DNA from: Gammaproteobacteria bacterium
Lineage (GTDB): Bacteria; Pseudomonadota; Gammaproteobacteria; Pseudomonadales; Pseudomonadaceae
DNA length: 64,000 nucleotides
Assembly (NCBI GenBank): GCA_018826895.1
Contig: JAHJYA010000001.1
Coordinates: 1 to 64,000 of the forward strand
Direction of reading: 5' to 3'
The notes under the pieces: model-generated
Databases searched by the model: none
The model's input: only the letters and a program-made list of their open reading frames with translations
Told to the model about the DNA's origin: nothing
Shown: in pieces, positions 1 to 8,742 of the stretch
Layout of the letters: the number at the start of each line of letters is the position of its first letter
Numbering within the stretch: position 1 is the stretch's first letter
Position numbers and translations under genes: made by a program

Positions 1-512
1 GTCAGGCCTTCAATTTCCTGGGAGACCAATTGGCCACCCGAGAATACCTGCGGGGTCAGGCGGCTGTCGCTGGAAGCGACGGCCATGTTCTTGAACTGCA
101 TGCTGCCGACTTTCAGCACGCTCTTGGAGACTTTCGCCTTGGCAGCAACAGCTAGGTCGGACGAGTAGTCTTGCGAGCCACCCGATTGATCCGGTGTTAA
201 CAGACCACTGCCGGAGGTGCCACCGCCGGAGTCCAGTTTGAAACCGACCATGCCAATGGCATCCAGACCGAAGCCGACGGTGCCTTCGGTGTAACCCGAC
301 TCGGCGCGCAGGATAAAACCTTGCGCCCATTCTTCAACTTTGGACTGGCCAGAGCTTGAACCGCCTTCCTGACGGAAATCACGGTTGAAATAGAAGTTAC
401 GGGCTTCGAGGCTGGCCTTGCTGTCTTCCAGGAAGGCGGCGGAAGCGAGCGGGCTCAGGGACAGGCCCAGGGTGCTGGCAGCTACGGCTACGGCCAGGGA
501 GGTCTTTCTCAT
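1..512 (-). CDS. oprE: OprE-like OprD-family porin, 5' part only
   Basis: Partial gene: about 170 N-terminal codons are present and the rest lies beyond position 1. It begins with a classical signal peptide (MRKTSLAVAVAAS, then a hydrophobic core ending LASA, cleavage near residue 26). The mature protein starts with AFLEDSKASLEARNFYFNRD, the N-terminal strand typical of the OprD family of substrate-specific outer-membrane channels. The ATG at 512 is preceded by GGAGAAA. The OprE assignment rests on remembered synteny with P. aeruginosa (oprE beside a PAS-GGDEF gene and desA) and on the sigma-54 type promoter upstream. Another OprD-family member cannot be excluded from the N-terminus alone. 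Confidence 0.75.
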   Translation of the reverse strand, partial: MRKTSLAVAVAASTLGLSLSPLASAAFLEDSKASLEARNFYFNRDFRQEGGSSSGQSKVEEWAQGFILRAESGYTEGTVGFGLDAIGMVGFKLDSGGGTSGSGLLTPDQSGGSQDYSSDLAVAAKAKVSKSVLKVGSMQFKNMAVASSDSRLTPQVFSGGQLVSQEIEGL

Positions 513-805
513 TATGGTTTCTCCAGGTGTGTTAAGGGTGACGCATCGGCATGGGCCCGGGCTGAAAGCAGCCATCGGAAGACCCAGACCGAACTCGGGC
601 GCTCACACAACAGCCCGGCACGCAACACAGTGCGGCCGGCAGACGGGCAAGCGAAATCAATTCAACACAGCAGAACGCGTGGGCAACCGGGCAAACAGAT
701 GGATAGCCAAGAGGAAAGGCAAACACGGCAGGTGAATGTCATGGCACAGGTCTCTTCGTTCTTATTCTTGGTCCGCAGGGCTGCGGCCAGCATTTAGTCC
801 GAAAT

Positions 806-821
806 AGCAGGTACTGTGCCA
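806..821 (-). promoter_or_regulatory. sigma-54 (RpoN) -24/-12 promoter for the oprE-like gene
   Basis: On the minus strand the site reads TGGCACAGTACCTGCT. It carries the GG of the -24 element and the GC of the -12 element exactly 10 nt apart, with one mismatch to the consensus TGGCAC-N5-TTGCW. It points at the porin gene whose ATG is at 512, implying a leader of about 280 nt. RpoN dependence of oprE has been reported in P. aeruginosa, which fits. In the rest of the 513-972 gap I recognise only the terminator at 935-955. Confidence 0.6.
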
Positions 822-934
822 ATCAATCAGATACAAGATGAAAGCGCTCTGGAATGAGGCTTTGGTGAGTGAGCTGCCGCAGCGAAAGCAAATGAAAGGT
901 GAAAAAATAAGCATAAATCCGCTTACTTATTTCG

Positions 935-955
935 CAAAAAAGGCGAAAAACCGCC
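935..955 (-). terminator. Rho-independent terminator after the PAS-GGDEF gene
   Basis: Read on the minus strand: a GGCG stem, a GTTTTT loop, CGCC, then six T. It starts 18 nt past the stop codon of the diguanylate cyclase gene. The stem is short but the T-run is good. Confidence 0.55.
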
Positions 956-972
956 ACTTACCAAAGATCTAC

Positions 973-1956
973 TTACCCCAATACGATGCGATCTTTGCCT
1001 TGACGCTTGGCTTCGTACATGGCCGCATCGGCGCGCCCGAACAAGGTGTCCAGGCTTGTGTCATCCCCGCGCAAACAGGCCAACCCCTGGCTTACCGTGA
1101 TGCCGAAGCGACGCGTCTCGTGACTGAAACTCAAGCGCTGAATCTCGCGCTGCAGGCGCTCGGCGATCTGCAGCGCCAGGCTCTGAGCACAGCCCGGCAG
1201 CAGCACTGCAAACTCCTCACCGCCAATGCGCCCGAACAGGTCGCCGCGCCGCAGCACTGAGGTGCCACAGTGGGCCAGCCGCTGCAGAACCTGGTCGCCC
1301 ATCTGATGACCATAGCGGTCGTTGATCTGCTTGAAGTCATCCAGGTCGAGCAGCAGAAAAGCCAGTGAACTGCCGTACTGCCGTGCATGCTCGAACTCGC
1401 GCTGCGCACCTTCGAAAAAGTGCCGACGGTTGCTGCTCTGGGTCAGCACATCGGTGGTGGCCAGGCGATGCAGCTCGCCTTCGAGCTGCTTCTTCTCGGT
1501 GATGTCTTCGGCAATCCCGACGATGATCGGCGCCTGACCACTTTCGTTCTGCTGGCTGATAAAGCACTTGTCGCTCAACCACCGCAATTGGCCGTCATTG
1601 CGAATAATGCGGTACTCACGCGCTTCTACGGCACCGGTTTCAAGCACCTTGGCCATGCTGTCGGCGGCATACTCGAGATCGTCGGGGTAAATGCTGTTAC
1701 GCCACTCATCGTAATCGGCCAGCAACAGGGCCGCAGATCGCCCGAAGACGCGCTCATACGCAGGGCTGACGTAAATGATGCGCTGCTGCGCCCAGTCGAA
1801 TGCCCAGAGCACGGCATTGACGCTGCCCAGCAGGGTGCTGAAGAGCTGCTCGCGCTCGCCCAGCCGCGCGGTTTCGGCGCGGCTGTGCAGTAAAGCCAGG
1901 GTCAGGGCTTCGAGCTCGCTCGGAGCATTGCTCGTCTCATCCATTGCAAACGCCAT
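973..1956 (-). CDS. PAS-GGDEF diguanylate cyclase
   Basis: Soluble 327-residue protein expected to make cyclic di-GMP from two GTP. A short N-terminal helix is followed by a PAS domain (about 45-160, including the PAC-type end IVGIAEDITEKKQLE) and a GGDEF domain (about 165-327). The active-site motif is GGEEF, and an RxxD inhibitory site (RRGD) lies exactly five residues before it, so product inhibition is likely. No membrane segment is visible. A gene of this architecture lies beside oprE in P. aeruginosa. The start is uncertain: the ATG at 1944 (MDETSN) has better spacing to AGGA than the ATG at 1956. Confidence 0.9.
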   Translation of the reverse strand: MAFAMDETSNAPSELEALTLALLHSRAETARLGEREQLFSTLLGSVNAVLWAFDWAQQRIIYVSPAYERVFGRSAALLLADYDEWRNSIYPDDLEYAADSMAKVLETGAVEAREYRIIRNDGQLRWLSDKCFISQQNESGQAPIIVGIAEDITEKKQLEGELHRLATTDVLTQSSNRRHFFEGAQREFEHARQYGSSLAFLLLDLDDFKQINDRYGHQMGDQVLQRLAHCGTSVLRRGDLFGRIGGEEFAVLLPGCAQSLALQIAERLQREIQRLSFSHETRRFGITVSQGLACLRGDDTSLDTLFGRADAAMYEAKRQGKDRIVLG

Positions 1957-2075
1957 CCTGAAAAAGCGCCACGGGCGCCATGCGCCGTGGGGTCATCTGA
2001 GTACGGTGCTGCCTTGACCACCTGGCCGAATGCCGAGACAAAAAGGCCGGGCGTCCGCTCGGGCATCACCCACAC

Positions 2076-2098
2076 AAAAAGCCCGCCAAATGGCGGGC
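2076..2098 (-). terminator. Rho-independent terminator after the desaturase gene
   Basis: Minus strand: perfect 7-bp stem GCCCGCC/GGCGGGC with a 4-nt loop, followed by TTTTT. It lies about 75 nt past the stop codon of the desaturase gene. Confidence 0.85.
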
Positions 2099-2172
2099 TC
2101 ATGCATTGTTATTTGGAGCTCTCAGAAGACCATGCATTCACCGCCGGGTTCCCCGGCCGGCGAAGCACTGCC

Positions 2173-3360
2173 TCAGGTGGCGCTGACTGGACGCAACGAG
2201 TAGGTCTTGAGCTGGGCAGCAAAGTCGTGCAGCGACTGAATGCCACTGGCTTCTGCCTCGTGAACCCACTGTTTGATGGCTTCGAGCATCTCATGCCCAT
2301 TGGAGCTGGTCCGGGCCCAGATCTGCTGCAGCGCCAGGCGCTTCTCGTAGATCACCTTGAGCGCCTGACTTTGCGCAAGCATATCGTCAATACGCTGCTG
2401 CTGTTGATCCTGCAGCAGGCTCGGCTCACGGGAAAGCAGGCGTTTGGCGCGACGAAACTGGTGACGCACCGAAGCATCAGCCTTGGCCAGTTCCTGTGCG
2501 ACCAACGGCTTGATCACCAGCGCGCGGTACTGCGCCATGATCTGAAAGCGGTTGTTGAGAATCGCCATGGCGGTGTCCATATCCAGGCTGAGCTTGCCTT
2601 CAACACGATGAGCGATGGGCGCCACGCGCTGGACCTTGGCCAGGCCGAAGAAGCTGAACACTTTGATCCAGGCCCAGCCCATGTCGAACTCCCAGGGCTT
2701 GACCGACAGCTTGGCCGAATTCGGGTAGGTGTGGTGGTTGTTGTGCAGCTCCTCGCCACCAATCAGGATGCCCCAGGGCAGCAGATTGGTCGCCGCGTCT
2801 CGGCACTCAAAGTTGCGATAGCCCACCGCGTGGCCCAGGCCGTTGATCACGCCCGCTGCCCACACCGGGATCCACATCATCTGTACGGCCCAGATGGTGA
2901 TACCGGCCGCACCGAACAGGGCGAGATCGATCACCGCCATCAGGGTTACACCGCCGATAGGGAAGCGCGAGTAAAGGTTGCGCTCGATCCAGTCTTCCGG
3001 ACAATTCTTGCCGTAGATACGCAGCGTGTCGGGGTTCTTCGCTTCTTCAGCGTACAATTCCGCCCCTTTGCGCAGGACCGTGCTCAGGCCCTTGACCACC
3101 GGGCTGTGCGGATCATCGACGGTTTCACATTTGGCGTGGTGTTTGCGGTGGATGGCGGTCCACTCGCGGGTGTTCTGCGCCGTGGTCAACCACAGCCAGA
3201 AACGGAAAAAGTGCTTGAGCGCCGGATGCAGTTCCAGGGCGCGATGCGCTGAGTAGCGGTGCAGGTAGACCGTGACGCCGACAATGGTGATATGCGTCAT
3301 CACCAAGGTGACCACGACCAGTTGCCAGACCGACAGGTCGAGAAGACCGTTGTACCACAT
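2173..3360 (-). CDS. desA: Membrane fatty-acid (delta-9 type) desaturase
   Basis: 395-residue integral-membrane di-iron desaturase that introduces a double bond into acyl chains using O2. The three histidine clusters are intact: HRYSAH (residues 34-39), HRKHH (71-75) and HNNHH (about 208-212). Hydrophobic pairs lie at about 10-32 and 140-185. A soluble C-terminal tail of about 150 residues rich in charged helix follows. From memory, P. aeruginosa DesA sits beside the same PAS-GGDEF and GGDEF-EAL genes, so this is probably its orthologue, acting on acyl chains of existing phospholipids. Divergent from the GGDEF-EAL gene at 3531 across 170 bp. The ATG at 3360 has a weak ribosome site. Confidence 0.88.
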   Translation of the reverse strand: MWYNGLLDLSVWQLVVVTLVMTHITIVGVTVYLHRYSAHRALELHPALKHFFRFWLWLTTAQNTREWTAIHRKHHAKCETVDDPHSPVVKGLSTVLRKGAELYAEEAKNPDTLRIYGKNCPEDWIERNLYSRFPIGGVTLMAVIDLALFGAAGITIWAVQMMWIPVWAAGVINGLGHAVGYRNFECRDAATNLLPWGILIGGEELHNNHHTYPNSAKLSVKPWEFDMGWAWIKVFSFFGLAKVQRVAPIAHRVEGKLSLDMDTAMAILNNRFQIMAQYRALVIKPLVAQELAKADASVRHQFRRAKRLLSREPSLLQDQQQQRIDDMLAQSQALKVIYEKRLALQQIWARTSSNGHEMLEAIKQWVHEAEASGIQSLHDFAAQLKTYSLRPVSAT

Positions 3361-3530
3361 GGATGTCTAGTGCCTCTTGTAGAGTAAGACGCGGCGTGTC
3401 CTACAAAAATGGCCGCCCCTGCATTATCACCAAGCCGGGACAGAAAACCAGTTGCTCTTTTGGCTAAGAATGTTTCACCCGTGCAGGTTCGTATACTGTT
3501 CGGCCCCCTAACCCGAGATGGAACCCCCTA

Positions 3531-5783
3531 ATGGGCTTACGCTTGGGCGCCTTGCGCCTGTCCCTGCTCTACATGCTGGTGGCCGGACTCTGGATACTAT
3601 TCAGCGACGGATGGTTGACCCACATCGGGCTACCCAATGCCCAGATTGAGCGCCTGCAACTGTTCAAGGGGCTCGGCTTCGTCGTGCTCACAGCGCTGCT
3701 GCTGTACCTGATTCTGCGCACCCATGCCCACCTGCAAGCGCGCAGCCAGCAGGCACTGAGCCGTAGCGAGGAGCGTTTAAGCCTGGCCCTGGAGTCTGCC
3801 GAGAGCGGTCTGTGGGACTGGGATTTACATCAGCATAGCCTGTACTTCTCGCCGCGCTACGCCAGCATGCTGGGCCTCGACCCTGCGGACCTGGGTACCC
3901 ACCAGGAAACATGGCTGGAGCGCCTGCACCCCGATGACCGGCCAGGCTACGAAGCGGCGCTGCAGGCGGCCCTGGCCGCCCCGCAGACGACGATGTACGA
4001 AAATCTCTTTCGCCTGCGCCATCGCGATGGCAGTTACCGCTGGATCCAGGCCCGCGGCCGCCTGCAGCTCGACAGTGCAGGCCAGGCCCGGCGCTTTATC
4101 GGCACGGCGAGCGATGTCACCCAGCGGCGCGCCGACGAGGACAGCCTGCGCCAGGCAGCAGCCGTATTCGAGGCGACGCAAGAGGGCGTGCTGGTCACCG
4201 ACGCCCAGCAGCGCATCGTGCATATCAATCCGGCGTTCAGCCGTATCACCGGTTACAGCGAAGCGCAGATTCTCGGCCAAGACCCCAGTCTGCTGAAATC
4301 TGGCCGCCATGACAGCGCCTTCTACGCCAATATGTGGCAGATGCTGCATAACCAGGGCGGCTGGAGCGGGGAAATCTGGAACCGCAGGCGCAACGGTGAG
4401 ATTTACCCGCAGTGGCAGTGCATTCGCGCGATCCACGATGAAACCGGCGCGATTCGTCATTATGTCGCGGTGTTCTCCGACATCACCGCACTCAAACGCT
4501 CGCAGCGCGAACTCGACTACCTGGCCCACCACGACCCGCTGACCAACCTGCCCAATCGCCTGCTGTTCACAGAACGGGTCGAGCATGCGCTGGAGCGCGC
4601 GCGCCGCGAGAAGCTCAATGGCGCCGTATTACTGATCGACCTCGATCACTTCAAGCACATCAACGAAAGCCTGGGGCATAACATCGGCGACCTGCTGCTC
4701 AAGGCCGTCGGCGAACGCCTGGCGGGCCTGCTCGATGCGCGCATGACCTTGGCGCGACTGGGCGGCGACGAATTTGGCCTGCTCTGCGAATCCGGCCTGC
4801 AGGCCGAACAAACCGCCGACCTGGCGCAGCAGGTGCTCGACAGTTTCCACGCGCCCTTCGCGGTGGTCGACCAGGAACTGTTCATCACCGCCAGCCTCGG
4901 CATCGGCCTGTTCAGCGACGGCGCCGAAACCGTCGACCAGATCCTGCGCAACGTCGACTCGGCACTGTTCAAGGCCAAGAGCAGTGGTCGCGAGACATTC
5001 GCCTTCTATGCCCAGGAACTGACCGAGCACGCACGCCAGCGTGTGCAACTGGTCAGTGCCCTGCGCCATGCCCTCGACCTACAGGAGCTGCGCGTGCACT
5101 ACCAGCCGCTGATCGACCTGGCGGACGGCAGCATGGTCGGGGTGGAAGCCCTGGTGCGCTGGCAACACCCGCAACGCGGCCTGGTGCCCCCCGGTGAGTT
5201 CATCCCGATTGCCGAGGAAAGCGGCCTGATCAGCGCCATCGACACCTGGGTGTTGCAGCAGGCATGCGAACAGATGGTGGCCTGGCAGCGCGCCGGCAGC
5301 CGCTTGAAGTTCGTCGCGGTGAACGTCTCCAGCCGGCTGTTCTGCCGCGACCTGCTCGACCATCAGGTGGCTCAGGTGCTGGCGCAAACCGGTCTGGCCC
5401 CTGCCTGCCTGGAACTGGAAGTGACCGAAAGCGCAGTGATGGTCAACCCGGACGCCGCCCAAGGCCTGCTCGAGCGCCTGCGCAACCTCGGCGTGCGCCT
5501 GGCGATCGATGACTTCGGCACCGGCTACAGCTCGCTGGCGCGGCTCAAGCGCTTACCCGTGCACAAGCTCAAGCTGGACCAGAGCTTCGTGCGCGGCCTG
5601 CCCCACGACGAGGACGACATCGCCATCAGCCGCGCGGTAATCGCGCTGGGGCATAGCCTGAAGATGAAGGTGCTCGCCGAAGGGATCGAACACCCCGACC
5701 AAGCGGCGTTTCTCAAGGCGCTGGGCTGCGACTTCGGCCAGGGCTACCACTTTGGTCGCCCTGCCGCACAACTGCCGGGCTAG
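3531..5783 (+). CDS. Membrane PAS-PAS-GGDEF-EAL cyclic-di-GMP protein
   Basis: 750 residues. Two N-terminal membrane helices (about 8-28 and 45-63) enclose a short periplasmic loop. PAS domains follow at about 78-205 and 210-325, then GGDEF (about 330-490) and EAL (about 505-748). The cyclase motif GGDEF is intact, but no RxxD inhibitory site precedes it. The phosphodiesterase residues look complete: EALVRW, AVNVS, LEVTES, DDFGTGYSS, LKLDQSF and LAEGIE. It could therefore synthesise or degrade cyclic di-GMP; in such tandems the EAL side often dominates. It corresponds by position and architecture to the P. aeruginosa gene between oscA and desA. Its stop lies only 6 bp from the stop of the convergent cysW gene. 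Confidence 0.92.
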   Translation: MGLRLGALRLSLLYMLVAGLWILFSDGWLTHIGLPNAQIERLQLFKGLGFVVLTALLLYLILRTHAHLQARSQQALSRSEERLSLALESAESGLWDWDLHQHSLYFSPRYASMLGLDPADLGTHQETWLERLHPDDRPGYEAALQAALAAPQTTMYENLFRLRHRDGSYRWIQARGRLQLDSAGQARRFIGTASDVTQRRADEDSLRQAAAVFEATQEGVLVTDAQQRIVHINPAFSRITGYSEAQILGQDPSLLKSGRHDSAFYANMWQMLHNQGGWSGEIWNRRRNGEIYPQWQCIRAIHDETGAIRHYVAVFSDITALKRSQRELDYLAHHDPLTNLPNRLLFTERVEHALERARREKLNGAVLLIDLDHFKHINESLGHNIGDLLLKAVGERLAGLLDARMTLARLGGDEFGLLCESGLQAEQTADLAQQVLDSFHAPFAVVDQELFITASLGIGLFSDGAETVDQILRNVDSALFKAKSSGRETFAFYAQELTEHARQRVQLVSALRHALDLQELRVHYQPLIDLADGSMVGVEALVRWQHPQRGLVPPGEFIPIAEESGLISAIDTWVLQQACEQMVAWQRAGSRLKFVAVNVSSRLFCRDLLDHQVAQVLAQTGLAPACLELEVTESAVMVNPDAAQGLLERLRNLGVRLAIDDFGTGYSSLARLKRLPVHKLKLDQSFVRGLPHDEDDIAISRAVIALGHSLKMKVLAEGIEHPDQAAFLKALGCDFGQGYHFGRPAAQLPG

Positions 5784-5789
5784 GCCTGA

Positions 5790-6617
5790 TCAGGCCTCGG
5801 CGTGCTGCATCAGGCTACGCTGACGCCATTCCATAAAGGTCTTGAGCAGCAAGGTAAACAACGCCATGCAGGCCAGCAGCCCGGCGGCGGTGAAGGCGGC
5901 CGCCGGCTTGTAGTCGTTGTTCAGTTGATCGACCAGCAGCGGCAGAGTCAGGGTCTGGTTGATGATGGTGCCGGAGACCACCGACACCGCGCCGAACTCA
6001 CCCACCGCACGGGCGTTGGTCACCACTACGCCGTACAGCAGCGCCCATTTGATCTTCGGCAGGGTGATGCGGCGGAAAATCTGCCAGCCGCTGGCGCCCA
6101 AACACATGGCAGCGGTCTCTTCGTCCTGACCCTGGGTCTGCATCACCGGAATCAGGATGCGCGCCACATAGGGCGCCGTGACGAACACCGTGACCATAAC
6201 GATGCCCGGCCAGGCGAACATCAACTGCACACCGTTATCGTAGAACCAGCGCCCCAGCGCATTTTCCAGGCCATAGACGACCAGGTAGCAGAGACCAGCA
6301 ACCACCGGCGAGACCGCATAGGGGATGTCGATCAGGGTGGTCAGCAGTTTGCGCCCGCGAAAGTCGTAGTGGGTCACGCACCAGGCCAGGCAGATGCCGA
6401 AGCACAGGTTCAGCGGCACGGTAATCAGCGCCACCAGCAGGGTCAGGCCGATGGCGTGCAGCATGAAGTCTTCATTCAGGTTGGCCCACAGCAGCTCCAG
6501 ACCACCGGCCAATGCCTTGCTGAAAATCAGGCCCAGGGGCAGTAGCAGCAGCACGGCCACCAGCAGCAGACCCAGCCCCACCAGTGACCACTGGCGCCAA
6601 TCATTCGGTTTTTTCAT
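5790..6617 (-). CDS. cysW: Sulfate ABC transporter permease CysW (first set)
   Basis: 275-residue inner-membrane permease of the sulfate/thiosulfate importer, with about six membrane helices. The EAA loop that contacts the ATPase is visible (EETAAMCLGASGWQIFRRI). I chose the ATG at 6617, which overlaps the cysT stop as ATGA and has AAGG upstream; an upstream ATG at 6635 is possible. The gene ends 6 bp from the convergent GGDEF-EAL gene. No cysA follows it, unlike the second sulfate cluster at 40.5-44.3 kb. Confidence 0.9.
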   Translation of the reverse strand: MKKPNDWRQWSLVGLGLLLVAVLLLLPLGLIFSKALAGGLELLWANLNEDFMLHAIGLTLLVALITVPLNLCFGICLAWCVTHYDFRGRKLLTTLIDIPYAVSPVVAGLCYLVVYGLENALGRWFYDNGVQLMFAWPGIVMVTVFVTAPYVARILIPVMQTQGQDEETAAMCLGASGWQIFRRITLPKIKWALLYGVVVTNARAVGEFGAVSVVSGTIINQTLTLPLLVDQLNNDYKPAAAFTAAGLLACMALFTLLLKTFMEWRQRSLMQHAEA

Positions 6618-7462
6618 CGACCTTGCCGTTGCCAAGCGAACAGACGGCCCTGCAGCACCTGCAGGGCGAACAGAAGCAGCAGCGATGCCAGCAGAATCAC
6701 CGAAGCGATGGCCGCTGCTGCCGGGTAGTTGAATTCCTGCAAGCGCACGAAAATCATCAGCGAACTGACCTCCGTCTTATAAGGAATATTGCCGGCGATC
6801 ATGATCACCGCGCCGAACTCGCCCAGGCTACGGATAAACGCCTGGGAGCCACCGGTGACCAGCGCCGGGGTCAGAGTCGGCAAAACGACGTGTCGGAAAC
6901 TCTGCAGACGGCTGGCGCCAAGGGTGCGAGCAGCCTCCTCGTACTCCGAACCGAGGTCCTGCAACACCGGCTGCACGGTACGTACGACGAAGGGAATACT
7001 GGTGAAGATCATCGCCACAACGATGCCCGGGTAGGCATAGGCAATCTTGATCCCCGCAGCATCCAACCACTGGCCGACCCAGCCGTTGGGCACCAGCAGC
7101 GCTGCCAGGGTCAGGCCGGCCACCGAGGTGGGCAGAGCGAACGGCAGGTCGATCAGCGCATCGACCAGGCGCCGACCGGGGAAGTCGTAGCGGGTGATGA
7201 TCCACGCCAGCAACAGACCGATCAGCAGCACCGCCAGGGTCGAATAGAAGGCAGCGGAGATCGTCACCTTATAGGTCTGCACCACGCGCGGGTCGCTGAT
7301 CGCCTGCCAGTACTGCGCCCAGCTCATGTCGCTGACATACAGCAACAGCGCCGATAGCGGCAGCAGGATCACCAGCGACAGGTAAAAGACACTGAAGCCA
7401 AAGCTCAGGCCGAAACCGGGCAGCAAGGGGTTTTGCAGAAAGAACAGTTGCGATTTGCTCAC
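6614..7462 (-). CDS. cysT: Sulfate ABC transporter permease CysT/CysU (first set)
   Basis: 282-residue permease partner of CysW. Typical features are the start region LLPGFGLSFGFSVFYLSLV, the [16 protein letters not shown] segment, and the EAA loop with EEAARTLGASRLQSFRHV. The start codon is GTG at 7462, the only in-frame start near the conserved N-terminus, with a weak ribosome site. Overlaps cysW by 4 bp (ATGA). It lies 80 bp downstream of sbp, with a hairpin in the gap. It should form the sulfate channel with CysW. Confidence 0.9.
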   Translation of the reverse strand: MSKSQLFFLQNPLLPGFGLSFGFSVFYLSLVILLPLSALLLYVSDMSWAQYWQAISDPRVVQTYKVTISAAFYSTLAVLLIGLLLAWIITRYDFPGRRLVDALIDLPFALPTSVAGLTLAALLVPNGWVGQWLDAAGIKIAYAYPGIVVAMIFTSIPFVVRTVQPVLQDLGSEYEEAARTLGASRLQSFRHVVLPTLTPALVTGGSQAFIRSLGEFGAVIMIAGNIPYKTEVSSLMIFVRLQEFNYPAAAAIASVILLASLLLLFALQVLQGRLFAWQRQGR

Positions 7463-7487
7463 GAAGAAGCTCGACTCTCAAACGCAA

Positions 7488-7510
7488 TTGGCCGCCACAA
7501 GGGCGGCCAA
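7488..7510 (-). other. Intra-operon hairpin between sbp and cysT
   Basis: Perfect 9-bp inverted repeat TTGGCCGCC/GGCGGCCAA with a 5-nt loop, placed between sbp and cysT. No T-run follows on the minus strand, so it is more likely an mRNA-stabilising or processing structure than a full terminator. It would let the binding-protein message outlast the permease message. Confidence 0.5.
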
Positions 7511-7542
7511 CGGACCGGAAGAATCAGCAGCCGACGCGTGGT

Positions 7543-8559
7543 TCAGCGACCGGCGGCCAAAAGCTGGTCAAGAATACCACCGTTGTCGAAATGCTTGGCG
7601 GTGATCTCGTCCCAGGTGCCCAGCACCTCGGTCGGGTTGATCAGGCGCACCGGGGCGAACTGTGCCTTGGTCGCCTCGACCACCTCGGGGTTGTGCACGC
7701 GGTAGTTGTAACGGGTCAGCAGTTGCTGGATGTCCTTGCTGTACTGGAAGTCGAGAAAGGCCTTGGCCTGCTCGCGGGTGCCACGCTCGTCGGCAACCTT
7801 GTCGACGATGGCCACCGGGAACTCAGCCAGCACGCTGACGGGCGGCACCACGGTCTGCAGCTTGGCGGACTTGAACTCCTCGCCGTTGGCGATGTTGATC
7901 ACTTCTGACTCGAAGGTCAGCAGCACATCGCCCTGGCCATTCTGGGCGAAAGCCACGGTGGCACCACGGCCGCCGGTGGGGAAGTTCTCGACGTTCTTCA
8001 GCAGCTTGCCAACGAAGGCCTGGACCTTCTCCTGATCACCGTTGAATTTCTCATTGGCGAACAGCCAGGCGCCCAGGTAGCTGTAACGCGCGTTACCGGA
8101 GGTCTTCGGGTTAGGGAAGACCAGTTTGACGTCGTCGCGGATCAGATCGTCCCAGCTCTGGATATTCTTCGGATTGCCCTCACGCACCAGGAAGGCGGTA
8201 GTGCTGTAATACGGCGAGCTGTTGTTGGGAAACTGCTTGGCCCAGTCTTCACGCAGCAGGCCACGCTTGGCCAGAATATCCACGTCGGTTACCTGGTTGA
8301 AGGTGACCACGTCGACCTTCTTGCCCTGGATGATGTCCTGGGCCTGGCGCGATGTGCCAGCGAAGGACTGAATGATCTTCACCTCTTTACCGGAGGTGGC
8401 CTGCCAGTGCTCGACAAACTTCGGGTTGATCTCACCGAACAGCTCACGGGCAATGTCGTAGGAGGCGTTGTGGAACGGCGTATCGGCAGCGGCGTGACTC
8501 AGCGAGCCGGCCAGCAGGGTCGCACTGGCGACGCCAGCCAGGAGAATATTCTTCAGCAT
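7543..8559 (-). CDS. sbp: Periplasmic sulfate-binding protein (first set)
   Basis: 338 residues with a signal peptide (MLKNILLAGVASATLLAGSL, cleaved near SHAAA). The mature protein has sulfate-binder signatures: the N-terminal SYDIARELF, then NPKTSGNARYSYLGAW and TGGRGATVAF. It delivers sulfate to the CysTW permease encoded next. I chose the ATG at 8559, with AAGGA 8 nt upstream; an ATG at 8586 would add nine residues. It is clearly a diverged paralogue of the Sbp at 40499 (NARYSYLGAW here, [10 protein letters not shown] there). A preference for another oxyanion such as thiosulfate is possible but not visible. Confidence 0.92.
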   Translation of the reverse strand: MLKNILLAGVASATLLAGSLSHAAADTPFHNASYDIARELFGEINPKFVEHWQATSGKEVKIIQSFAGTSRQAQDIIQGKKVDVVTFNQVTDVDILAKRGLLREDWAKQFPNNSSPYYSTTAFLVREGNPKNIQSWDDLIRDDVKLVFPNPKTSGNARYSYLGAWLFANEKFNGDQEKVQAFVGKLLKNVENFPTGGRGATVAFAQNGQGDVLLTFESEVINIANGEEFKSAKLQTVVPPVSVLAEFPVAIVDKVADERGTREQAKAFLDFQYSKDIQQLLTRYNYRVHNPEVVEATKAQFAPVRLINPTEVLGTWDEITAKHFDNGGILDQLLAAGR

Positions 8560-8589
8560 GAAGGCTTCCTTGATCGAGAACGACACCCG

Positions 8590-8700
8590 TGACCGAGTAT
8601 CAGGATGGCGCCGATTGTGGCTGAAACTTATATAGCCGAAAAAGACTTTTTAATTATCTGTTTATATCGATTCCGACTTTATCGCGAATCAGCGTCATCC
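8590..8700 (-). promoter_or_regulatory. AT-rich promoter region of the first sbp operon
   Basis: A strongly AT-rich patch in GC-rich surroundings lies just upstream of sbp. On the minus strand it contains CTATATAAG as a -10 candidate and no good -35 element. This is the pattern of activator-dependent CysB promoters, but no CysB consensus is strict enough to call the site. Confidence 0.35.
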
Positions 8701-8742
8701 ATTGATCAAGCATCGCCGATGCGGCAGGCTCAATACCGCGCG

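Noticed and set aside
838..1260. 140-residue plus-strand frame
   Set aside because: Two thirds lie antisense to the conserved GGDEF domain and the product has no recognisable features.
1987..3252. 421-residue plus-strand frame antisense to desA
   Set aside because: The minus strand carries a complete desaturase with all His boxes, so the plus frame is a high-GC shadow.
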